A DNA stretch of 64,000 bases. Origin: Basidiobolus meristosporus CBS 931.73 (taxonomy: Eukaryota > Basidiobolomycota > Basidiobolomycetes > Basidiobolales > Basidiobolaceae). Position 1 is the first letter of the stretch, and the number at the start of each line of letters is the position of its first letter. The notes beneath the pieces are model-generated. The model worked only from the letters and a program-made list of their open reading frames with translations, had not been told where the DNA came from and did not search any database. The stretch lies in NCBI GenBank assembly GCA_002104905.1, contig MCFE01000367.1, forward strand, positions 22,687 to 86,686, written 5' to 3'. Positions 56,398 to 64,000 of the stretch are shown piece by piece. Both the position numbers and the translations under genes were made by a program.

Positions 56398-57086
56398 ATG
56401 AGCTTCTTCAACTTCGAGAGTCAGTTCACCTTTTACGGCCAATATCATTCGAACAAGGTCAACGTGATATGCCATGTTGTCTGCGTCCCGCTCATTTACT
56501 GGTCGGCCCTGGTGCTTTCCATGAACGTCGGCTTGTTAACAACCACCGAGGTCTTCGGGAATGTGTATTTACCTGCGGTCGTCTCCCTGGCATACAGCCT
56601 GTTCTACATCTATTTGGAACCTGTCGCTGGCGTAAGTAGTCCACTCCTTTCCTCTACTGGTTTCTGGCTAACTCCCTCGAGGCCGTTTAGCTGATGTACA
56701 CACCCATCCTCGGAGGAATCGCCTATCACGCCACCAACTTCTATCAGACTTCGCCACAGGCCAACAATATCGCCATAGCCATCCATATCTTCGCATGGAT
56801 CTGTCAATTCTACACCCACGCCTTCCATGAGAAACGAGCCCCTGCTTTATTAGATAATATTGCTCAAGGTAACGAATGATATCGGGTGGGAAGCCCATGC
56901 TCGAACAGCCACTAATCCATCCTCGACACAGCCCTGCTATTCGCGCCGTTCTTCGTCTTCTTCGAGATCATCTTCCAACTGGGATACCGCCCAAGCTTCA
57001 AGCGTCGCCTTCAGAACAACATCGGGAAGGCGATCACCATCTACCGCCGTCAACTGAAAAACCAGGGCAAAAAGGCCCGCTCCTGA
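56398..57086 (+). CDS. MPO1: Mpo1-like (DUF962) membrane protein, 3 exons
   Basis: In budding yeast Mpo1 is an ER Fe(II)-dependent dioxygenase that shortens 2-hydroxy fatty acids in phytosphingosine breakdown. Exons 56398-56631, 56691-56868 and 56932-57086, joined by GT-AG introns of 59 and 63 nt, give 188 residues, close to the yeast 174. Family features: N-terminal FESQFTFYGQYHSNKVNVIC with the conserved His, three or four hydrophobic segments (VVCVPLIYWSALVL; VYLPAVVSLAYSLFYIY; NNIAIAIHIFAWICQFY), and the hallmark THAFHEKRAPALLDN with two further His, then QALLFAPFFVFFEIIF. The start is the first ATG (56398); an in-frame TTG lies 15 nt upstream. Convergent with the next gene, 36 bp between stops. 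Catalysis itself is inferred from the family. Confidence 0.93.
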
Positions 57087-57122
57087 ATGTCTATGATGTA
57101 ATAAATGCAATGATCAACTGTA

Positions 57123-58056
57123 CTAGAGAGAATGCTTATGACACTTCACGTCGGTTAGGTCTTGGGAGGGGAAACTCATGGCTGTCAAGCGATCTCCCTT
57201 GTAACAGCCAGTGTCCAATCCTTTGGAATATTTTCTGATCTTTAAACCTCGGGCTGCTGCATGTCCGTAGACAACGGTGATTGGATGGTCAGATTTCTCC
57301 TGAGCCCTTTCCCACACCTTGGACCATGAGGTGCCAGGTGAGGTTCGTCTGGTTGGATCCCCATTATCAAGGATGTTTCTGATATTCATGACCACATACT
57401 CATCCTGAGCCTCGATCGATCTTGCCGGATCCATACCTCCATGGACTACAAGAAGATCATACTGAGGAATGGATAGAATGACTGGACAGCTCTCCAAATA
57501 ATCCAGCAACTCCTCTGGCAAGGTACTGTCAAAGGGGTGGGTTAGTGACTCGGCTTTAATTCGCTGGGAAAAGCAAACCGGCATACCTGGCAAGCTCCTG
57601 GTGCTCCCCAAAAGAGAGTCCTTTCGGTAGATTCTTCTTGTCGATATTCTCTTCGCCTACCAAGCGAATATACTGTCTCCAACGTAAGACCTCGTCATCA
57701 TTGTTCCCACGCACGCACAGGGCGTTTAGTTCTTTCGCTCTTCTTAATACTCCGTGGGTATCTGGCCCTTTGGCCACCAAATCCCCAGCAAAGATGACCT
57801 TGTCCGTTTCGCCGAGGTCAAGTTTCTCAATGAGACGGTCCAGGCTTTCTGTGCACCCGTGAACATCCCCTATCACGACAAACCTTTGGTTTTGATCATT
57901 CACGGTTAGGACTTGGACCTGCGCGGCACCTGAAGAGGAGTAAGGGAACTCGGTGTTGGTGACGGTGAGCGCTCGTTTCGAAGAGTACAGAGTAAACAGC
58001 GCCGCCAGAAAGAAAAAGGCGGCCATAAAGCAACGAAGGGAGGGACCTCTCAACAT
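57123..58056 (-). CDS. Ppn2-like calcineurin-superfamily phosphoesterase, signal-anchored, 2 exons
   Basis: Exons 58056-57587 and 57525-57123 are joined by a 61 nt GT-AG intron (Ser codon split) and give 290 residues. A short N-terminus and a hydrophobic stretch (about 9-24, FMAAFFFLAALFTLY) predict a signal anchor with the enzyme in the secretory lumen or vacuole. Metallophosphatase motifs: FVVIGDVHG (63-67), FAGDLVAKGPD (91-97), CVRGNNDDEVLR (117-121), LLVVHGGMD and VVYGHAAARGL near the C-terminus. The order and the signal anchor fit the ApaH-like group with yeast Ppn2, a vacuolar Zn-dependent polyphosphatase; substrate here is inferred. The third motif is normally GNH(D/E); here it is GNND, lacking the usual His. 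Confidence is high for the fold, moderate for Ppn2 orthology. Confidence 0.9.
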
Positions 58057-60177
58057 TTTGAAAGGTTGGCAAAGGAAGACTCGTTGAGACTTTGGTAGAG
58101 TGCCAGTAAAGAGATTTACTATTTGTTAAACTAGCCAACTCCGATGTGGAGGGCCGGTGAAATGGCCAACGTCTCCCCAGAATAATTGGGCAAAAACATT
58201 CGGTTTTCTAATGGTGATGGTAATCCAACCAATAAGAAGGGTTGGAGTTTGATGGAACACTATTTTATGGAATGTAGTCTCAATGTTGTTACAAATAATT
58301 GGCCATGGCCAATGATAACTTAGCAAACAGGGTTAGTCTAAGATATAACTGGACTAGGCAAACAGTGTACGCTCGTTGTAAATGACAATGCGCTGTTTAC
58401 AAGCAGTCAAAACCATCTACCGGCTCATGTGTTGTGAGAAGGCTGCTTATGGCAATCGCGATCTAATGTAGGCCACTACAACCTCGTGTTTCTCGCGGAG
58501 GGACCCCGCTTTTTCACTGAAGAGTATTTCACATTGAGTTCGTGCGCCAGGAAGAACACCAGAAACACCTTCCACATATTGTTCAGGACGAAGTGCACCG
58601 GAAACATATGTGCCGCATTCTTTCTTGACATGTTCAGAAGATGTGTCGAGTATCGCATGGGAAGGCGCACGGAGGCACTTATATTGGCCCACCGACATAA
58701 TCCAGATTTGTCGCCAGCCGCTGCGAATGATTGTTCATTATTGCGAAACATCCATTCATCCAGATCATTGTAACCCTCACGCACAAGCAGCGTAAATGTG
58801 GATTATGCGATGATGCTGATGTGGTGTTACTAATGGTGATCGTCCAACAAGCTTCCAACCATAATCGAGTTACAGTATCGCTCGAGGATCGACACGCCTT
58901 CCATCCATTTCACAAGGCCATTGTTGTCCATAACTCGACGGACCAACAGCGATCACCCCGCTTTGGGAGAAATCGCTCGCATCCCTTGCATTTTATAGCG
59001 GAGGCAGACAGATCGTAGATCAGCTGAGCACGGGGAAATGTTCACATCCAACATGAAACCGAGTCATGCTCAGCATCTACGTTGTGAAGCGAGTACAGGT
59101 TTCGTGAAGAAGCGTGAGGTTCTAGCCCTAACTTTCAGTTTAATCGTGGGGGAATTTGTGGCGCGGGTCTCCCATGGCGGTCGTTGTTCAATGGAGTCAG
59201 CTTGAATTCGCACTGTTTACTTCCTATTCAGGGCCACAAACTCTTGATCATGTGTGCCACTTCGCCAGCAGTAGAATGTCCCATCCCTTATGTGAACAGG
59301 GAATTTAGCCGAGGGATTTCTCATGATTAGTTATACCAGTACCACCAAGCGCTTCACTCGCTGCTAGCTGGATTGATCAGAGAGTTCAGGTCATTCATGT
59401 CATATGGGCCAGTTGGAATTGCTGTCCATTCGCGCAGAGTACTATATGCGGGTGCTATGATCTGGGGAAGCAAGTGTGTTCTTGATCGTAGCGCGGTTTC
59501 TTGCTTCTTTGATGGATGCGAAAGAGAAAGCCCCGAGACATCGGCGTGGCATTCGAGCAGGTATGAGCGTGAATCCAATTGAAACCAGAGAGTGTGAGTA
59601 TTTCAGAAGAACTGCCTGGTTGACTTCAGCGCATGTCAAAGTTGCTGACTTGGGCCCATCCCCGGTATCAGCTGACACTGCTTCATTCGCACTTGCACTA
59701 TGCCATGGCAAGCCCCTCACATTCACAAAGCGCCTGTGAGCGGTTTGAGATTAATCAACCTGCTGTTACTGCTGCAACGACGACCAGTCCGCTCAGAAAC
59801 ATCTCGATGAGTGTCTGTAGGGAGGAACAGGAATCACAGTTGGACGGCCTAAACCATGGTCGTACACAGAGGTGACTCGAAAGCGTACACGAACTAAAGG
59901 AATATTTGTGGCCTCCCCACCAGAGTCCCTGGAGATTCGCATAAAGTTTAGTGTGAAAAGCTTAATCTATCAATTAAGGATCCCGTGAGTCATCAGATTT
60001 GGATTCCTTACTCAAACAAGGATTCTTGGAGGGTTACCCAAGCATAGATCAACCACCGCAAATGGCAACCAGGAGCAAGATCACTTGGCCAGATGAGGTG
60101 ATGCAAAGCATCAACGTTTCTCATAGCCTAACAGGCGACGATAAGCATGTAACAACCCAGCAGCTGCTACCAAGCAC
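58057..60177. other. 2.1 kb intergenic region
   Basis: Six-frame reading gives only ORFs up to about 100 codons (for example 58476-58784 minus, 59442-59726 minus) with no domain, no conserved splice pattern and no neighbours in the same frame. I see no tRNA or repeat match to the left half of the window. CpG is common, so this is not part of the repeat compartment. It should hold the promoter of the phosphoesterase (next to 58057) and upstream control sequence of the transporter. Confidence 0.5.
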
Positions 60178-60186
60178 TATAAATAG
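60178..60186 (+). promoter_or_regulatory. TATA box of the OFA-type transporter gene
   Basis: TATAAATAG lies 72 bp upstream of the ATG at 60258, a typical position for a fungal TATA element with a short 5' leader. Confidence 0.7.
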
Positions 60187-60257
60187 GATGGCACGTTGTG
60201 ACCAGACTACAAGTTCAGTTCTATCTTCCTTTCAACCCAAGTCTTGCAACACACACA

Positions 60258-61889
60258 ATGCCTCACATGTATGAGCTGGAAGATGAAAAAGCCACCCGTT
60301 CAATAACCATGGCATCCCATGAGTTGCCAAATAGCTCTGTCACCTCTTCTAATCGCATCATCGCCTTTATCCAGTGGCATTATAGCACCACAAGCAATAA
60401 CCGAACCCCCGAGCAGATCGAGAGGGATCGCTATCTCTACGGCAACGTGCCATTCAACCGCTGGCTACTTATGCCATCCGCACTGGTCATCCAGTTTTGT
60501 TGTGGCTCTCTCTACGCATGGAGTGTGTTCAACCGAATGATCGATACCCATGTGAACAACGATCCTGATGCTGGCTTGGCGCCGATTACTTTCTCCATTG
60601 CCGTCGGTATGTTTGGCTTGTCCTCTGCCACCATGGGGCCCTGGCTAGAGCGCAACGGGCCACGAAAGGGGGCGCTCCTGTCAGCAAGTCTATTCTACCT
60701 AGGAAACCTGATTGCCGCCATGGCGATTCATTTCAAGCAAATGTGGCTCCTCTATATTGGATACGGGATTATCGGTGGTTTTGGCCTGGGCCTCGGTTAC
60801 ATTTCTCCAGTCTCTTCCCTGCAAAAATGGTTCCCCGATCGACGCGGGCTGGCGGCTGGTTTTGCGGTCTGCGGGTTCGGAGCTGGCTCGATTGCCATTG
60901 CCAAAATCCCTCAGCCCCTAAAGGAGGTGGTTGGACTCCCGTTGACCTTTGTCATCCTTGGATCATGCTACTTCGTTTGCATGGGACTTGCTGCCTCAGT
61001 GATCCGTGTTCCACCCCCTGGATACGTCGTCGAAAGCACAAAGACCACTGAGGTTACACAGGGGGAGAAGGTAGAAAGTGTCAAGGTTACCATGCAGGAG
61101 CAACCCACCATCAAGCTTACTCTAATCGAGTCCATCAAGTCACGCGACTTCATTTTGATGTACATCACATTCTTCTCCAACGCGGTCTTTGGCTTGGTGG
61201 TGATGTCCAGATTGGCAGACATGCTGACGAACCTCTTCGGCAAATCCCCAGAGGACGCCTCCACCATTGTATCGATCAACGGCGGGTTCAACCTGTTTGG
61301 TCGTATCTTCTTCTCCACCATCTCCGACTATGTTGGCCGCAAAAACTGCTACTTGTTTATGTTAACTAGCCAGACCATCATCTTGATCGCCTTCAAGTCC
61401 ATCATTACATCCAACACCTACTGGGCCTTCTTGTTGTGTATGTGGATCCTCACTGCATGCTATGGCGGCGGCTTTGGAGTTATCCCTGCCTTCCTGACTG
61501 ACATGTATGGAGCTAGCAACATCGGCGCTTGCCACGGAATCATCCTAACTGCCTGGTCAATTGCCGGCGTTGGTGGCGGATTGGTCTTCACCGCGGTATT
61601 CCAACCCTTGAAGGACACCTACGGTCCCAAGAGCGTAATCCCTTATATTACCAACATCTATTGGATCTTAGCATTTGTGGCGCTGGGGTTGCTGGTGTGC
61701 TGCACTGTTCGTGTCACCATCCGTGATCGCCTGTTCCCCGCCGTTCCTGGGCAAATCTTCCGGTTTAGAGCATTTGGCAGGCTTGTGCGACTTGTCAAGG
61801 GGCCAAATGGAATCAAATTTGAGAAATGCAGCAGGGAGCAAGAGGATGCAGAGTGGGCAGCATTCCTAGCCCAGCGCAACTCCGATTAG
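60258..61889 (+). CDS. MFS transporter, oxalate/formate antiporter (OFA)-like, intronless
   Basis: A single 543-residue frame. The N-terminal ~60 residues are hydrophilic (cytosolic); then 12 hydrophobic segments in two sixes with a charged loop (about 260-300, EVTQGEKVESVKVTMQEQ) between TM6 and TM7. The OFA signature is clear: N-RWLLMPSALVIQFCCGSLY at the first TM, and SLQKWFPDRRGLAAGFAVCG at about 187-206 after TM4; FGRIFFSTISDYVGRKN (about 366-382) is the second-half equivalent of the MFS loop motif. Family members move small mono- or dicarboxylates; the substrate here is unknown. The ATG at 60258 follows ACACACA and is preferred over the upstream GTG at 60198 and over the later ATG of MYELEDE. 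Lack of introns contrasts with all its neighbours. Confidence 0.9.
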   Translation: MPHMYELEDEKATRSITMASHELPNSSVTSSNRIIAFIQWHYSTTSNNRTPEQIERDRYLYGNVPFNRWLLMPSALVIQFCCGSLYAWSVFNRMIDTHVNNDPDAGLAPITFSIAVGMFGLSSATMGPWLERNGPRKGALLSASLFYLGNLIAAMAIHFKQMWLLYIGYGIIGGFGLGLGYISPVSSLQKWFPDRRGLAAGFAVCGFGAGSIAIAKIPQPLKEVVGLPLTFVILGSCYFVCMGLAASVIRVPPPGYVVESTKTTEVTQGEKVESVKVTMQEQPTIKLTLIESIKSRDFILMYITFFSNAVFGLVVMSRLADMLTNLFGKSPEDASTIVSINGGFNLFGRIFFSTISDYVGRKNCYLFMLTSQTIILIAFKSIITSNTYWAFLLCMWILTACYGGGFGVIPAFLTDMYGASNIGACHGIILTAWSIAGVGGGLVFTAVFQPLKDTYGPKSVIPYITNIYWILAFVALGLLVCCTVRVTIRDRLFPAVPGQIFRFRAFGRLVRLVKGPNGIKFEKCSREQEDAEWAAFLAQRNSD

Positions 61890-62106
61890 CATCAGCATAG
61901 CAATTCCCCATGAACACCCACCCAATCCCCGTAACCTCAGTGAAGCTACCTTTATTTAGTGCGTTTTGAATCATCCTTGTTCCCAAACAATCACTCATTG
62001 GGTAGTAAAAATTAAAGTACAACAGTAATCTATCTTTCGAGTCTAATCTACAAACTCAGAGAGGGCTCACCCCCCGCTGAAGGTTTCCCGCACTTGAAGT
62101 ATCGGA
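61890..62106. other. Convergent 3' region between transporter and KAT14-like gene
   Basis: 217 bp between stop codons. AATTAAAG/TTAAATAA-like AT-rich stretches near 61945-62020 could serve as poly(A) signals for either gene; nothing else is seen. Confidence 0.4.
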
Positions 62107-64000
62107 TCAACGTCGAAGCCTCATGAAGAAGGCGTTTTTACATAGGCGACTTCCCTCTGGCAAGTACTTGTCGTAGAAGTTCACGAAAAATTGCTCGGGC
62201 TTGAAGCCAAATTTTTGATATAGAATCTGGCGAGACGTTAGGAGGGTGACATGTCATAGGTGCGTCAGAATCTACTTACCATGGCTGGGTTGTTTGCAAA
62301 GACATGGAGGGTGACGTCCTTACCTATACTGGTCTACAGGTAGAAAACATGAGTAAATAATCATTGATGGAGTGGCCTTGCTCTTTCTTACCTGGATTAG
62401 GTGGTAAAGCATGAATCTGTAACATAGTCAGTATATATCCTGGCCTCTAAAGAAATCTCGCATACTTACTTGCCGATCCCGGCCCCTTCCCAGCCTCGGT
62501 CTACGGCAATGTAAGTGATGTACGCATCAGGGGTCATGAAGGCACAACCGATCACCATCCTCTTGTAGAGTGCAACAATACTAAAGTCGGGAAACAGAAG
62601 TGCTTCCGACACTAGGTAGGAATGAGTATCAGCCCAGAATTGCAAGCCTCAATGTACGTACTGTCGATTCCAGGCCAAAAGCAGCGGCACAAACAGTCAT
62701 TGACTTGTTGAAGATGTTGTGGCTGGAAGTAGCAGTAGTCGATAGGTGCAGATTGTGGTGCGCTCCAATTCGGATCAAGGCTAATTGGGCAACACAATGG
62801 TCAACAAACCCTATTCATGACGGTCTCCAAGTCATTGGTGTCTTACCGGTTGGAATACCGGACAATGTCCTCTAATAGCTGTAACTTGGGTGGCTTCGAT
62901 TCGTAATCTCTTCTGATATACGGGCGAAGCTTGCGGCCGAAGTAAGGGCTTTTCCAAGCTTGGAAGGATGTCAATGTGTTGGACAATTCGGGATCTCCAT
63001 AAAGTCGTCGCGCAAAAGAGTGCTTATGTGGAGTGTATGTGCTCTGCTCGTAGTCGTGAGTTTACATGTTCTGGAATACAGTAGATACTTGGCCAACGAT
63101 ACCTTCTCAAGCTGCATGATTTTCTGATTCGTAATGACCGTCTCGTCCTTCTCCGGTTGTTCGCTCAGCTTTTTGCGCTTAGAAGTTGCAGCCTTTGTTA
63201 CTCCTTCCACTCGTACTTGCGACTTCAGGTAATTGTTGATTGTCTTGTCAATGTCGAAAATAGGTATATCAAAGCCGCGTTTAAGCTACAATCTTTTGGT
63301 CAGTACTTGTTGAAGCCCCGATCCTTAAATTTACTTACCCGACGTAGATGTAGCTTACGCTTCAACCGTAGCGCTTTTGCAGTTAGAGGTTTTCTAGAGT
63401 GCTCGAGTTTTTGAAGAAGCTCCCACTCTTCTTGTTCATCCAGTGTTTTCTTGCCGACAGCACCTGCGCTGATATATTCTCTCGCGTGCTATAACGGTTG
63501 AATGTTATAGAGTAACTCTACTCGGGGTTATGAGGAATCCTGCATACCTTAGCTTGGGAAGCTTCTGGCATTCTGGCTTGCGAGGCAACTTCGTCCATCA
63601 CCTGCAATGATGTTTCCTATACGTAGATTTTAGTAAGTAATGAATCGCTGCTCATGAGTAAATAGTATGCTTCTACGTTTAACTCTGATTTCGGTGAGCG
63701 CTCCGATTCAAGTGTTATTGAGGTAGTTTGAATCACTTTTGGTGGAGAATTTGGGTAAAGGCGGCTCTTATTCCTTCCTCTGGGTCAATTGAAGTGGAGT
63801 TTGATTTTCGAGTGACTGAGTGGACTCCAATACATGCTCAGCGCACGAGGATTCAGCTTCGTTAGATTCTACGTTGCTAAATTCGGTAGAGGTGGTGTTT
63901 ATCGTTGAGGTGTTTCCAATTTGTAGTTCGAGAGTAGTATCCACAGTTGAATCAGTAACCTCCTCTTTAATGGTGAAATTCTCCGCGGGAGTTGTTCTCT
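62107..64000 (-). CDS. KAT14/ATAC2 (CSRP2BP)-like GNAT histone acetyltransferase, 5' end outside window
   Basis: KAT14 is the acetyltransferase-like subunit of the metazoan ATAC co-activator complex. Exons that splice in one frame with GT-AG introns of 50-80 nt (minus strand): 63616-63548, 63488-63339, 63285-63103, 63022-62847, 62780-62662, 62611-62470, 62416-62392, 62333-62280 and 62226-62107. The C-terminal half is a GNAT domain: FQAWKSPYFGRKLRPYIRRD, LDPNWSAPQSAPIDYCYFQP, CFWPGIDMSEALLFPDFSI, ALYKRMVIGCAFMTPDAYIT, the acetyl-CoA loop DRGWEGAGIGKFMLYHLI, DVTLHVFANNPAMILYQKFG and the end FVNFYDKYLPEGS...FMRLRR, all typical of KAT14. The N-terminal part is charged with KAATSKRKKLS. Upstream of 63616 coding sequence continues (a Thr/Glu-rich frame to the window edge), but the exon borders there are uncertain. 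Confidence 0.88.

Noticed and set aside
58476-58784. Minus-strand 102-codon ORF and overlapping frames in the intergenic region
   Set aside because: No domain, no splice support, several overlapping frames of similar length on both strands.
60198-60257. GTG-initiated extension of the transporter
   Set aside because: It lies between the TATA box and the ATG at 60258; eukaryotic genes rarely start at GTG and the extension has no conserved sequence.
61658-61879. Minus-strand ORF at the end of the transporter gene
   Set aside because: Antisense shadow of the transporter.
62600-62875. Plus-strand 91-codon ORF in the KAT14-like gene
   Set aside because: Antisense to well-supported GNAT exons.
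1-64000. CRISPR arrays, rRNA or tRNA genes
   Set aside because: No regularly spaced short repeats and no cloverleaf with the conserved A/B boxes were found by reading. The tRNA-like 12-mers next to copia B LTRs are primer sites, not tRNA genes.

Overview
The window looks like a chromosome segment of a fungus. The genes at the right-hand end carry 50-100 nt GT-AG introns and encode fungal-type proteins: a La RNA chaperone, an Mpo1/DUF962 protein, a Ppn2-like phosphoesterase and an OFA-type MFS transporter. A KAT14/ATAC2-type acetyltransferase is also present; from general knowledge I associate this with animals and early-diverging fungi more than with yeasts, so a non-Dikarya fungus is my guess, not a demonstration. 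All RNA and protein calls were made by reading the sequence; no database search was run.

Layout. About 1-54,650 is an AT-rich, CpG-poor mosaic of nested, mostly dead transposable elements. I recognise: two copia-type retrotransposon families (A, LTR 369 bp; B, LTR about 348 bp); a Ty3/gypsy family (G, LTR about 368 bp) with one copy holding an unbroken 1377-codon gag-pol; two families seen only as solo LTRs (C, 1079 bp; D, 521 bp); a CACTA/EnSpm-like DNA transposon family with a Tnp2-type transposase and a divergently transcribed second gene (several copies, two in tandem); a PIF/Harbinger-like family with a divergent accessory gene; and a foldback (long-palindrome) family whose ends, GACTTGTTC..., match the end of the Harbinger-like copy. 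Target-site duplications and paralogous empty sites give the order of many insertions: for example, CACTA-2 was hit by LTR-C, which was hit by foldback elements and by a copia B solo LTR.

About 54,700-64,000 is a compact, CpG-rich gene island: La protein (-), MPO1-like (+), Ppn2-like phosphoesterase (-), a 2.2 kb intergenic stretch, OFA-type transporter (+) and KAT14-like acetyltransferase (-, running off the window). La and MPO1 diverge from a 368 bp shared promoter containing a near-perfect palindrome centred on GACGTC. MPO1 and the phosphoesterase converge with only 36 bp between stop codons; the transporter and KAT14 also converge. No functional operon-like link between these host genes is evident.
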